64,000 bases of DNA from Lentisphaerota bacterium (GTDB lineage: Bacteria > Verrucomicrobiota > Lentisphaeria > Oligosphaerales > JABHEG01). The translations under genes were made by a program, and so were the position numbers. Shown here piece by piece: positions 16,853-25,449 of the stretch. The notes beneath the pieces are model-generated. The model ran no database searches, was not told where the DNA came from, and saw nothing but the letters and a program-made list of their open reading frames with translations. Within the stretch, counting starts at the first letter, position 1. Each line of letters starts with the position of its first letter. The stretch is taken from the NCBI GenBank assembly GCA_018676675.1, contig JABHEG010000196.1, forward strand, positions 1-64,000, given 5' to 3'.

Positions 16853-18535
16853 ATGAACAAGAAGCCCGGCGTTATCTCCTACGTACTCGCGGCAATCCTG
16901 GTTCCGACGGCAATATCCCATGCGATCACGCCGATTGCCCACACGGATGTAGTCCCCTATCAACGCATCGAGCATGGCGCATCGTTCAATGTTGGCGTGG
17001 TGGCATTCTCCATGGCTGGAATTGACAGGGTGGATTTCGCCATTGCGGGCCAGGGGTACTCCGGGGGAGTGAAATCCACGTCTGCTATGACGCTGAATAC
17101 ACGTGTCGCCTCCACGTCTCCCGGCGCCGTGTACCCGGGCGTGTATGAGTACTATGTGCCGGTTTCCGCAGATGATTTCACCGGAAACGGAACCATCGCC
17201 GTTACGCCGACCGTGTACGGGGGAGATGGCGGCGTCAAGACGCTACGCGCGGTCACGCTCTATGTCGAGGGGGCGAGCAACGAATCCCCGACGCTTGCGT
17301 GGGTGGATGGTGACGGCTCGGATGGGACTGGGACGCTCAATGATGAGACCGATCCCTTCCCGAGCATACAGACCGCAATGGATGCGATCGATTCTCGGAA
17401 CAGGACCTTGGATTACGCGACCATATATCTCACTGAAGGTGTGTACGATACGAATGATCGAGTTTCCGGCACGACGGATACCACGACCGAGTGGGTGACG
17501 ATCGCCAGCGCAAGGGAAGCAGAGATCGAGAAGGTGATCATTGATGAAGATGGTACGCTGTGGGATACCGACCACATTCGTTTCTCGGGAGTCACCCTGC
17601 GCAACAGTGGCCCGCGGGATCCGGCAGCAGCGCAGACGGGGGCATGGTTTGACGGATGTCGCATCATCGGGCCGGGAGGATACGGGAACCACTCTCCCAT
17701 CGGGGGAAGTCACAATGCCTACTTCACTGGATGCCTCTTCTACAACGTAGGCTACGTGATGCCGAATACTCCCGTTCTGGGGAGAGGGTTGAGGCTTGAG
17801 AAGATCTACCATGATGTGGCCCGCAACGGATCGCCGCTGCTGGTGAACATCCAGGTGGACGGCATGTACGGAGAGCACCCAACGCCATATCACTCCGACG
17901 TATACCAAGTGTTCGATCAGGTTGAAGACATCATCATATACAACGGCATATTCGTCGACCTGCAGTACCAGGGCCTGTTCCTGAATTCGGAAGGCGGCAC
18001 CAGCAGAAACGCAGCGTTTGTGAATCTGCTGTTCGAGTACGGAGCGAAGACGCCGGGCGGTTCAAGAAGCTGGATCCACGATCAGTGGGACCATCTGCTT
18101 CTGTGGCACTGCACATTTGGCAGCAGATTGGCTGCAGATGGTGATTGGTTCATGCTTTGGGACGCGGCCTACCCGGATGCTGACCCTTTCGAGCGCAGCA
18201 ATGTCTCCTACATCGGGAACGTGTTCCATCGGTTCGGCATTACCGGAAGCGCGCAACGGCAGCTGGGAGCGCGTTACCTGGATTCGGGAAATCCGTATGG
18301 CAACGAGGCACGCTACAATCACTTCTGCACCAGAGGAATGACGGTCGGGGAGAACTACACCACCGGCGAAGGTGTGATTGACTTTGACGCTCCGGGCTCC
18401 GCGACGTTTGGCTATCCCGTGAGAAGATCTGTCATTGTGGACAGACTCCCCTCGGATCTGACGGGTGTCCCGTGTGATGCACGGGGCAATCCAAGAGACG
18501 CCAATCCGGATGCCGGAGCACTGGAAGCACGATAG
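16853..18535 (+). CDS. Secreted parallel beta-helix protein
   Basis: A 560-residue protein started at ATG 16853 (MNKKPGVISYV) because GAGAAGAGG precedes it and a signal peptide follows immediately (cleavage near SHAIT). Residues 30-150 form a beta-sandwich-like domain. From about 160 the pattern WVDGDGSDGTGTLNDETDPFPSIQTAMDAI is the usual entry of secreted right-handed beta-helix proteins (DUF1565/NosD type), in which a GxGT...PFxSIQxAxDA segment leads into helical coils. The C-terminus ends with GVPCDARGNPRDANPDAGALE, the common closing cap of such proteins. Polysaccharide lyase or binding activity is possible, but no catalytic residues could be assigned. Confidence 0.65.
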   Translation: MNKKPGVISYVLAAILVPTAISHAITPIAHTDVVPYQRIEHGASFNVGVVAFSMAGIDRVDFAIAGQGYSGGVKSTSAMTLNTRVASTSPGAVYPGVYEYYVPVSADDFTGNGTIAVTPTVYGGDGGVKTLRAVTLYVEGASNESPTLAWVDGDGSDGTGTLNDETDPFPSIQTAMDAIDSRNRTLDYATIYLTEGVYDTNDRVSGTTDTTTEWVTIASAREAEIEKVIIDEDGTLWDTDHIRFSGVTLRNSGPRDPAAAQTGAWFDGCRIIGPGGYGNHSPIGGSHNAYFTGCLFYNVGYVMPNTPVLGRGLRLEKIYHDVARNGSPLLVNIQVDGMYGEHPTPYHSDVYQVFDQVEDIIIYNGIFVDLQYQGLFLNSEGGTSRNAAFVNLLFEYGAKTPGGSRSWIHDQWDHLLLWHCTFGSRLAADGDWFMLWDAAYPDADPFERSNVSYIGNVFHRFGITGSAQRQLGARYLDSGNPYGNEARYNHFCTRGMTVGENYTTGEGVIDFDAPGSATFGYPVRRSVIVDRLPSDLTGVPCDARGNPRDANPDAGALEAR

Positions 18536-18691
18536 CCGAGAATGCCGCAGGGCCTGCGGGTGAGGACGACAGCAGATTGATCCTGCCCGACCCACGGGGA
18601 GACGGGAAGCAAACGCCACAATGTCCCGCCCATGAGAAATGCGGGTTAGCCGCAATGCTGTTGACTTAAGGCGCGGTCGTCGGGGACGCCG

Positions 18692-18946
18692 ACCCTCCAA
18701 GAGCGTTTCCGAGAGCAGGACGTGCTGGACCGGGTGCTCGATCACGTGGACCACCTCGTTCAGCTGGTCGGCTGTGAGCACGTTGGACTCAGCACCGATC
18801 ACGGTCTCGGCAATATCCCCGCTGCGGTCAACCGCGCGGACAAGCTCCCGAACCTGACTCGCGCGTTGGTGGAGCGGGGCTATACCGACGACACGGTGCG
18901 AGCGATCCTCGGGCGGAACTTTCTCAGGCTTTTCGGCAGAGGATGA
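18692..18946 (+). pseudogene. Membrane dipeptidase (peptidase M19) C-terminal remnant
   Basis: The frame from about 18692 to the TGA at 18944-18946 encodes LDHVDHLVQLVGCEHVGL, STDHG, then ADKLPNLTRALVERGY, DDTVRAILGRNFLRLF. This order is the C-terminal third of the M19 renal dipeptidase family: the metal-near LDHIDHVVxLVG block, the (S)DF/DG loop and the NLTxxLxxRGY...LGGNFLR end. The N-terminal part with the catalytic metal ligands is absent, and no start with a ribosome site exists. It is therefore a fossil of a deleted gene. Confidence 0.7.
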
Positions 18947-19152
18947 AGCGCGTCCTTGTACCCTACGCCCGGATGGCGTCAGGATGAGGGCCAAAAACTC
19001 CAATGCGGCGGCCCCGTTCGTAGTCAGGCACGCAGCCCAACGGAGTGCCGTTCCGGGCGGTGCGGCCGCCGGGAGCGCTTTCACGGTCTGAATTCTATTG
19101 CGAAGTTACGCTCACGTTCAATGCCACCGTGATAGAGCTCAACGGTTGTGGG

Positions 19153-19198
19153 GCGGACGGGGTCAGACCTTGTTCTTGCATTTAGTGCGGACGGGGTC
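19153..19198. repeat. Direct repeat GCGGACGGGGTC
   Basis: The 12-mer GCGGACGGGGTC occurs at 19153-19164 and again at 19187-19198 (34-nt period), with GGGGTCAGACCTTGTTC between. GGGGTCAGACC-type motifs often flank REP/Y1-transposase footprints, but no transposase is present here. Confidence 0.4.
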
Positions 19199-19355
19199 CT
19201 CCACCCAGCAACTGTCGGTTCCGCCCATGCTTCGGGAGATGGAAGATGATCCAGACCTGAAGAGGCGAGTGCTGGCTCTGTCGAAGCGCTCGCAGAAGTG
19301 ATCCGTAATATTGGTTTAGAGGATTGACCCGCCCGCCCCGATGTCTGTCTGCCGT

Positions 19356-19383
19356 TTGTCTTCTCTGATCGCGGCTCTATTAT
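19356..19383 (+). promoter_or_regulatory. Candidate sigma-70-like promoter for the Fic gene
   Basis: TTGTCT (19356-19361) and TATTAT (19378-19383) are separated by 16 bases, and an A-rich stretch follows. The start codon of the Fic gene is 60 bases downstream. This is a pattern match only. Confidence 0.35.
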
Positions 19384-19442
19384 AGGGTAAGCGCAAAAAG
19401 TAAAATAAGACGGATCCTTGTTCTAGATTGGGTCACGAGCTC

Positions 19443-20612
19443 ATGAAGCGCGATCTCCAAGGCAGGTACGTATCGACATCGACCGTCGGCGAGGTAGCCC
19501 GGGCGTTCGTTCCCGCTCCACTGCCGCCCAGCCCGGCCATCGACTGGACACCCGAACTGCGCGACAAGTTCGACAAGGCTCTGCTCGCCCTTGGTCGCCT
19601 GGACAGTGTCTCAATGCTGCTGCCTGACACGTCGCTCTTCATTTACATGTACGTCCGGAAGGAAGCGGTGCTCTCATCGATGATCGAGGGCACGCAATCA
19701 TCCTTGTCCGACCTCCTGCTATTCGAGTTGGACCAGGAGCCGGGGGTGCCGTACGACGACGTGCGAGAGGTGAGCAACTACGTGGCCGCGCTCAGCCGCG
19801 GTCTCGAGCTGCTGGAAGAGGAATTACCCTTGTCGTTACGCCTGCTGCGGGAGATCCATGGTATCCTGCTGGCGAAGGGCCGCGGCAGCGAGCAGGCCCC
19901 GGGTGAGTTCCGGAGCAGTCAGAACTGGATTGGCGGCACGCGCCCGGGAAACGCGGTCTTCGTGCCCCCCCCGGCTGACGAAGTGATGCGTTGCATGGGG
20001 GATCTGGAGCTCTTCCTGCACGACCAGCCCGAGTCCACCCCGGCCCTGCTCAAAGCCGCCCTCGCGCATGTGCAGTTCGAGACGATCCATCCATTCCTCG
20101 ACGGCAACGGCAGACTTGGACGGCTCCTGATCACGCTACTCCTGTGCGAGCAAGGGGTACTACGGGAGCCGATGCTTTACCTCAGTCTATACTTCAAGAC
20201 ACACCGGCAGTACTACTACGAACTCCTCAATACCGTCCGCCTCACGGGCGACTGGGAGAACTGGCTCGACTTCTTCGCTGAAGCAATCATCACCACGGCT
20301 TCCCAGGCGGCGGAGACCGCCCAGGAACTCGTGGACCTGTCGAGCGACGACCAGGAACGGCTCGCCACGCTCGGAAGGGCATCCGGCTCCGCACTGCGGG
20401 TGCATCGCGCACTGCTCGAGCGGCCGATAGCCACGTCCGGGTGGCTCGTAGAGAGGACCGGAATCACAGCGGCCACCGTGAACAAATCCCTGGCCCACCT
20501 GGAACGCCTTGGAATCGTTCGGGAAGTGACCGCACAAAAGCGCAATCGCGTCTTCAGTTATGCGCGCTACGTTGAGATCATGGAACGCGGAACGGAACTG
20601 CCAGAATCCTGA
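19443..20612 (+). CDS. Fic family protein (AMPylase-like) with winged-helix tail
   Basis: A 389-residue protein with Fic/DOC N-terminal domain. The complete catalytic motif HPFLDGNGRLGR lies at residues 216-227, which predicts transfer of AMP to hydroxyl groups of target proteins. SSMIEG at 78-83 matches the inhibitory helix (S/T)xxxE(G/N), placing it among Fic proteins autoinhibited from their own N-terminus. Residues 310-380 look like a winged helix-turn-helix (LVERTGITAATVNKSLAHL), a usual companion that may give autoregulation. No antitoxin gene is adjacent, which fits the built-in inhibitor. The start is ATG 19443 or TTG 19428. The gene stands alone among gene fossils and a candidate promoter lies just upstream, which suggests an accessory, possibly defence or toxin, gene. 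Confidence 0.88.
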   Translation: MKRDLQGRYVSTSTVGEVARAFVPAPLPPSPAIDWTPELRDKFDKALLALGRLDSVSMLLPDTSLFIYMYVRKEAVLSSMIEGTQSSLSDLLLFELDQEPGVPYDDVREVSNYVAALSRGLELLEEELPLSLRLLREIHGILLAKGRGSEQAPGEFRSSQNWIGGTRPGNAVFVPPPADEVMRCMGDLELFLHDQPESTPALLKAALAHVQFETIHPFLDGNGRLGRLLITLLLCEQGVLREPMLYLSLYFKTHRQYYYELLNTVRLTGDWENWLDFFAEAIITTASQAAETAQELVDLSSDDQERLATLGRASGSALRVHRALLERPIATSGWLVERTGITAATVNKSLAHLERLGIVREVTAQKRNRVFSYARYVEIMERGTELPES

Positions 20613-20646
20613 ACCATCCCTTGACATGCCGGCGAACAGAGACCGG

Positions 20647-20814
20647 TCATTGCCCTTCCGTGCTCACCCCATACGAGACCAGCGCATGGATACGGGGATG
20701 CCAATTGGCGATCCAGGCGTGCGTCTGCATGCCTGCGACCATGCCGGGAACAACATCCTCGCGGCCCAGCACGGCGCGGTAGACTTCCAGTACGCCGTTC
20801 ATGCCGAGGGGCAT
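20647..20814 (-). pseudogene. IS91-family (Y2/HUH) transposase fragment
   Basis: The 55-residue frame reads MNGVLEVYRAVLGREDVVPG, then MQTHAWIANWHPRIHALVSYG. This is the HUH block of IS91-type transposases (PF04986), where the motif is normally NWHPHIHAL. Here the second position is HPRIH, so one metal-binding histidine region is altered. Both ends are missing: the upstream side is replaced by a dispersed repeat and the downstream side stops after 55 residues. It is a dead insertion-sequence remnant. Confidence 0.75.
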
Positions 20815-20869
20815 GGAGTCAGCCCTTATGAGTGCCTTTAACGGCTTTCAGCCGAAGTTCGATATCAGA
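20808..20869. repeat. 62-bp dispersed repeat, copy 1
   Basis: This 62-bp segment, from GGGGCATGGAGTCAG to TTCGATATCAGA, recurs at 29252-29313 with about 55 of 62 bases identical by eye. It contains a CGAA-g-TTCG mini-hairpin. It abuts the IS91 transposase fragment, so it may be an end or target footprint of that element. A partial inverted copy lies at 20928-20954. Confidence 0.65.
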
Positions 20870-20927
20870 CGCGAGAGATCGCTGGGGCATAGGTCGCCCC
20901 GCCCCCCCCACCGTGCCCCACAAGACT

Positions 20928-20954
20928 GCAACTACAAGGACTGCCCCCGTGCCC
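20928..20954. repeat. Partial inverted copy of the dispersed repeat
   Basis: The minus strand reads GGGCACGGGGGCAGTCCTTG followed by TAGTTGC, close to GGGCATGGGGGCAGCCCTTG of the copy at 29252. It points opposite to copy 1 and lies inside the broken oxidoreductase frame. Confidence 0.45.
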
Positions 20955-21038
20955 AAACGGGGCCTGTTCGTAGATTCCCGCCATGTGCTGGTGCTTGATG
21001 TTGCCGCACCCCAGCATGCCCAGTCGCAGTTTCTGCAT
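20955..21038 (-). pseudogene. Gfo/Idh/MocA oxidoreductase, N-terminal stub
   Basis: From ATG 21038 the minus strand reads MQKLRLGMLGCGNIKHQHMA, then GIYEQAP, the characteristic NAD(P)-binding start of Gfo/Idh/MocA sugar oxidoreductases (GxGxxxxxH). After about 27 residues the frame runs into repeat DNA and loses resemblance. The gene was interrupted or deleted at this point, with the IS91 remnant and repeat copies lying just beyond the break. Confidence 0.6.
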
Positions 21039-21409
21039 CTTGTTCCTCGATCTTCCAGGGCGTTTGGTGCCCGGTTAGGAGCTGTCTACTACTGTGATCC
21101 AGTTGGCGTCACGCGAACGGTACCGGCTTCCGGGCGGCCCGCGCATGGCCAGCAAACGGTTCTGTCCATCCCCGGTTACGCCGGCAACCAAGGTGGACGC
21201 CAACCACGACCAGGATGCGTGCTTGGATTCCTTCCGCCAGCGGGTCAGCACCCGGTCGCGCAAATGCGCGTCCATCTCGTCGGCCAGTTCACTGCACGAC
21301 AGATCGTTCGACATCAGGGCCTCAGGTGGCGTCGAGCTGACGCATCCCGCTGCCAGAAGCGCGGTACCAACGTCGTGCCTACTCCGAGAACCGTGAATCG
21401 TCCCGTTCT
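21039..21409. other. Non-coding or degraded stretch
   Basis: A minus-strand frame in 21075-21419 contains CSELADEMDAHLRDRVLTRW, which looks protein-like, but it overlaps the end of the large hydrolase gene, has no ribosome site and later loses protein character. I treat it as a possible fossil of an unidentified gene. Confidence 0.3.
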
Positions 21410-24400
21410 CTACTCCCACGCAATCCAGACCGGTTTCCAGATGCCACCGGCAGCCATGCTGTCGTGGACTTGGATCGCGATCATGTATGCAGCGTCTTGA
21501 GTTCCCAGCAGTTCGGTGATGTCGAAGCTGAAGGGCTTGTCCCAGGCACTGGGGCCTTCCTCGTGGCGCCCGGCCTCCTTGCCGTCGATCCAGACCACTG
21601 TTTGCTCGTCGACGGCACCGAAATGCAGCATGGTTCGTTTGCCGGGGCGGTTGCCCAGTTTTACGGTGCGTCGGTACCAGGCTAAGCCGTTGTAGTCATA
21701 GCCCTGGGCCTCCCAGTTTAGGCCGGTACGGATGCTCTTCCAGTCCGCTGTATCGAGATCCGGTGCGAACCACTTTCGGTCCAGGCCCGTGTTGTCGGGA
21801 TCCAGGCGGAAGTGCCATTCGGTTTGGGGCAGGATGTGGCGTTCAGACGCGGCGGCAACCGGGGCCTGGACTTCGGCGGGGGTGAAGGAGCGGTCACCGG
21901 CGACGTAGACGATGGCATTCTCCAGGAAACGGCGGTTGAGGGTTCTATTCTTGCTGAAGTGACTGTTCTTGAGGCCAGCGGGAGTGAGGTCAAGACTGCG
22001 TCCGCCCAGGACAAGGACCCGGCCCTTTCCCACGGGGTACTCGACCACGGCGGCGTAGTCGGGGATGGCGCCAAACATCTCGTCCTGCTCGACGGCGACA
22101 ATGGTGCCGGCGGGACGGCGCTTCTGCCAGGCGCATTCCACCACCAGATTGGTGCCGGGGTAGGTTCCGTTGGCGAGGAAACCATTGGCTTCGAGGCCGG
22201 TGAATACGGGGTGCTTCTCGCATCCGGGCCCGGCCGAAACTCCGGTAGCGAAGGCCCGGTCGTACCACGCATTCTCCTGCAGGCGGTCCGGCAGCTCTTT
22301 CTCGAACCCGAGGGTGAGTGCGTAGAGCCCGGCGACGCCTTGCAGAACCACCCCGCCGCCCGTGTTCAGATAGGCGCGCATGGCCGAGACCGTATCGGAC
22401 GCGAGCAGCGACGGCAGGAGCACCCTCGCTGGATCGACCGGCCGCCCGTCCGCCGGTGCCTCGACGTAGCGAAGCTGGTAGATCCAAACGGCGTCAAACT
22501 CCTCAGGCACGAAAGCCTTGTCGTTGCGGTCAACCAGACTACCCGCCGCATTCGGGGCGAACCAGCGGATCCGGAAGCTCTCGTAGAGCCAGGAGATGCT
22601 GGCGTGGTACTCGATGATCCGCCGATCGCCGGTGATGCAGGCCACCGTCAACGGGTGCCGCAGTTCGGTCAGGCGTTTGTCGATGAGTTGCCGCACGGCG
22701 TCCTGGTTGGCCCGGGCCAGGCCGCGCAGCGTCAGAGCGGTGTTGTGCACAGAGCTGGTCATGTTCTGCCCGGTCCGGTAACGGAGGCGTAGGGAGCGGT
22801 ACATGTTCAGATAGGCCAGGAAGTCGCCCGTTTCTTTACCTGCATGCTTGGTGCCGTGGCCGCGGACGCCCCAGATCATGGACGTCCCCTGTTTCAACTC
22901 GAGCGGGCCGCGGAAGCAGCGGAGCAGGTCGTCTGTCTCCGTAAGGATGCGGGCGATCTCGTCGAGGACGGGCCTCGCGGCCGCAAGTTTCCGGGTGCGA
23001 CCGGACTCGAACTCCTTCTCGGCCGCGGCCGCGAGCGCGTTCCAGCCTGCCGCTGCTTCGATCCAATTCCCCGCTCTTTTCGCGGCAAGGGCGGTCGCTT
23101 CGAGCTTGTCGGCATTGTTCGGTCGGAGTCGGCGCAGGGCGATCTTCGCAAGGCGGCGCGCCCGGTTGCTGCGGTGGCGCAGGACGACGGCCTTTGCCTG
23201 GGCAAGCTCGTCTCTGGCAGCCAGCATCACCAGGCGGCCATGTCCCGGGCCCAGTTCGACCTCCAACTGCCCATCGCTCAGAGGCACGGATTCCAGCGTG
23301 GCCAGGTCGAGGGCCTGGCGTTCTGCCAGGGCAAGGGGAAGGGCGAGGACGGCGCGTTGCCGCTCGTGCAGATCGTTGCTGTAGGGCACCAGGACGAACC
23401 GGTCGCGGCGAATGTCGCGGAGCAGCCCAACGCTGACTGCGGGTCCGTCGTACTCGGCATAGCGCACGCGTCCGCAATTGGTACGGATGTCGTAATCGAC
23501 GTCGGGGCGGCAGGAGAGCAGCAGGGGACCGGCGGTGGTGATCATTGGGGCCAGGCGTCCCAGTTCTGGCCACAGGTCGTTGTTGGCGACGTGGGCGACG
23601 CTCAACAGATTGTCCTCGCCTTTGGCCCACTGGATGCCGTAGAGCAGGTTGTAGTAGAAGAAGCCTTTGCAGCCGCCGGCCAGGGCCATCCAGAACTGCA
23701 TGCGCAGGTCTACCGGCTGGGGACGGGCATCAAGCAGCCACGGCTTGGTCGGTTCGTGGTGGCTGTAGGAGGATGCGAGCGGCAGAAACCAGAAGATGCG
23801 GTCCGGGGCATTCTCCTGCATCCACTTAAGGTTGCGGGTGATGGCCCAGTTGTTCCGGGCGTTATCGGTCGTCACGTACCAATCCCCGGTGAAGGGCTGC
23901 ATGTGCTGCAGGAAGACCTTGCTCTGCCCCCAGCTCGGGATGCAGGTGGTGACTGGCCGGCCCGTGGCGCCGCTGATGACCTTGTCTGCCGCCACCATGG
24001 CCGCGAGGTGATCGGGCTCGTCGTCGGAAACGAACCCGAAGATGGTCTCCGGGTACTCCCGGGTCAGCGCTGCGATCGGGTCGAGCACACCCCGCCAGGC
24101 CGCGGCGACCTTGTCACGCTCGGCCGTGGACAACGGTGGATCGTGCCGTTGGTAATCGGCAAAGGCCTGGCGGGTGAACACGTTGATGAGACTGGGCATC
24201 GTCTTGAAGCCGTAGGCGGGCAGTGCCTCATCATACCACCAACGCCCGTAGTCCGACAGCTCGGCGGTGGGCTTGCCGTCCCGTTCGAAGCGGCGCATAT
24301 GCCGGTGGAAGGCCGTTTCCCAGAGAGTATTCAGCCCGTTCTCGGCCATGATGTCCAGGACCATGTCGTTCATGCCCCTCGGGTCGTGCCCGAACTGGCT

Positions 24401-24556
24401 CCAGTTGCCGGTGGCCCCGCCATAGATGCCGAAGGGAAAGAAGTCCTGCATGTGCGGGTACCGCTCGTACACGTGCCAAAAGCTGTCGGCCTCTGCCGCC
24501 GCGGCGGTTCCCAGGCAGAATAGACTCAGAAAGGCTGCGAGACTGACGGATTTCAC
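21410..24556 (-). CDS. Large secreted glycoside-hydrolase-like protein with GH2-type C-terminal domain
   Basis: A 1048-residue protein with a signal peptide (residues 1-21, ending AAAAEA). Residues 30-330 resemble a TIM-barrel glycosidase of the GH42/DUF4838-like kind: FPFGIYGG, FGFVSDDEPDH (possible acid) and FWMALAGGCKGFFYYN. Residues 640-860 look like a ThuA/glutamine-amidotransferase-like flavodoxin fold (GGGVVLQG, KHPVFTGLE, VGKGRVLVLGG), common as a trimerisation domain in beta-galactosidases. Residues 920-1048 match a GH2 sugar-binding jelly roll (YNGLAWYRRTVKL, VDEQTVVWIDGKEAG). The substrate is unknown. It is the last gene of a three-gene high-GC operon, and its start overlaps the stop of the preceding gene by 4 bp. 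Confidence 0.6.
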   Translation of the reverse strand: MKSVSLAAFLSLFCLGTAAAAEADSFWHVYERYPHMQDFFPFGIYGGATGNWSQFGHDPRGMNDMVLDIMAENGLNTLWETAFHRHMRRFERDGKPTAELSDYGRWWYDEALPAYGFKTMPSLINVFTRQAFADYQRHDPPLSTAERDKVAAAWRGVLDPIAALTREYPETIFGFVSDDEPDHLAAMVAADKVISGATGRPVTTCIPSWGQSKVFLQHMQPFTGDWYVTTDNARNNWAITRNLKWMQENAPDRIFWFLPLASSYSHHEPTKPWLLDARPQPVDLRMQFWMALAGGCKGFFYYNLLYGIQWAKGEDNLLSVAHVANNDLWPELGRLAPMITTAGPLLLSCRPDVDYDIRTNCGRVRYAEYDGPAVSVGLLRDIRRDRFVLVPYSNDLHERQRAVLALPLALAERQALDLATLESVPLSDGQLEVELGPGHGRLVMLAARDELAQAKAVVLRHRSNRARRLAKIALRRLRPNNADKLEATALAAKRAGNWIEAAAGWNALAAAAEKEFESGRTRKLAAARPVLDEIARILTETDDLLRCFRGPLELKQGTSMIWGVRGHGTKHAGKETGDFLAYLNMYRSLRLRYRTGQNMTSSVHNTALTLRGLARANQDAVRQLIDKRLTELRHPLTVACITGDRRIIEYHASISWLYESFRIRWFAPNAAGSLVDRNDKAFVPEEFDAVWIYQLRYVEAPADGRPVDPARVLLPSLLASDTVSAMRAYLNTGGGVVLQGVAGLYALTLGFEKELPDRLQENAWYDRAFATGVSAGPGCEKHPVFTGLEANGFLANGTYPGTNLVVECAWQKRRPAGTIVAVEQDEMFGAIPDYAAVVEYPVGKGRVLVLGGRSLDLTPAGLKNSHFSKNRTLNRRFLENAIVYVAGDRSFTPAEVQAPVAAASERHILPQTEWHFRLDPDNTGLDRKWFAPDLDTADWKSIRTGLNWEAQGYDYNGLAWYRRTVKLGNRPGKRTMLHFGAVDEQTVVWIDGKEAGRHEEGPSAWDKPFSFDITELLGTQDAAYMIAIQVHDSMAAGGIWKPVWIAWE

Positions 24557-25449
24557 GGTGCGTTCTCCTTGCTCGGGGAAATCCCTTTTCCGGCACCAAT
24601 TCGCTGCAGTTCCGGGAGCAGGCTGCGGAACCCCACAGCTCGGTGTTGGACGCTGTGCGCGGTGCGCTCGTAGGATTCGCTGTCAACAGCCAGAACGTAC
24701 GGTGTCTGCAGATAGACGGTTCCGAGGCCGCCGCGCGCCCAGTAGGCCCGCCGCCGTTCGGAATCCCGCGGCCACAGAATCATCGGCACGATGTCCATCT
24801 CCCGGCTCCACGGCGCCATGTACTGCTCGCAGGCGACGGTCAGGCTCCGGTTCCGATGGTCGCGTGCTTGCCACTTGCGGCGCTTCATGGGTGTTCCTCG
24901 ACTGTCCGCCAGCATGAAGAACACCGGCTCAGCGAACCGTAGGGTGGTCTCCGGCAGCAGTTCGGGGCGTGAGGCGGCCGGGCTGTGGATCCACAGGAAG
25001 GGCATGTCCTTCCGCAAGTTCAGCTGTACGTCGAGCCAGAGGTCGGCGCGGACCAGCCGGAACGACAGCTGCTGTTCGGAGGCGGAAGCCGTCCGCCGGA
25101 TGCTCTTGGGCATGGCTTTCTGAAGGGGATAGTAGGTTCCGAGACGTTTCCGGTGGATTCGGTTCAGTTCCTCGGAGCTGAACGTCCCGGCGATGGCCAG
25201 CGTTGCCGTGTCACACCAACGACCGTCGACGCGAGCATCCACCCGCAGTCGCCACTGACCCTTCGATAGCAACACAGTCAGCGTAGCCCGTATCGCGGCG
25301 TTTTCGATTGTCGCGGCTGGCTCGGTTGCGCCCACGGTTTCGCAGACGACGATCAGTGCGGCGACGATGGCTGACAATACCCAGCCATGACTCGCGATCG
25401 TGGAGATCGCATGATGGACCCTGATGCTTGCTTGGAGATTGCTTCCCAT
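24553..25449 (-). CDS. Secreted protein of unknown function
   Basis: A 298-residue protein with an N-terminal membrane or signal segment (about residues 22-41) and a beta-rich body with many Arg and Trp residues; no enzyme motif is recognised. The start codon immediately follows the stop of the 25450-29061 gene (TAG-ATG), and its own stop overlaps the start of the next gene by 4 bp. The three products are thus translationally coupled and probably work in one complex or pathway. It resembles the non-catalytic beta-sandwich half of polysaccharide-lyase or DUF-type proteins only in general character. It could be a binding or chaperone partner of the two large neighbours. Confidence 0.55.
   Translation of the reverse strand: MGSNLQASIRVHHAISTIASHGWVLSAIVAALIVVCETVGATEPAATIENAAIRATLTVLLSKGQWRLRVDARVDGRWCDTATLAIAGTFSSEELNRIHRKRLGTYYPLQKAMPKSIRRTASASEQQLSFRLVRADLWLDVQLNLRKDMPFLWIHSPAASRPELLPETTLRFAEPVFFMLADSRGTPMKRRKWQARDHRNRSLTVACEQYMAPWSREMDIVPMILWPRDSERRRAYWARGGLGTVYLQTPYVLAVDSESYERTAHSVQHRAVGFRSLLPELQRIGAGKGISPSKENAP

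Larger units (their letters stand above)
18536..19355. other. Gene-poor region with fossils
   Basis: Apart from the dipeptidase fragment and the direct repeat listed separately, no complete gene is supported here. A short frame around 19200-19300 (LREMEDDPDLKRRVLALSK) has protein-like composition but no partner motif or ribosome site. Confidence 0.4.

Noticed and set aside
20928-20954. Possible CRISPR repeat among the short repeats near 20.9 and 29.2 kb
   Set aside because: Copies are not regularly spaced, vary in length and orientation, and no cas gene is present.
22844-24523. Long plus-strand frame (559 codons) opposite the large hydrolase gene
   Set aside because: High GC leaves antisense frames open. 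No family motif, no ribosome site, and composition mirrors the minus-strand gene.
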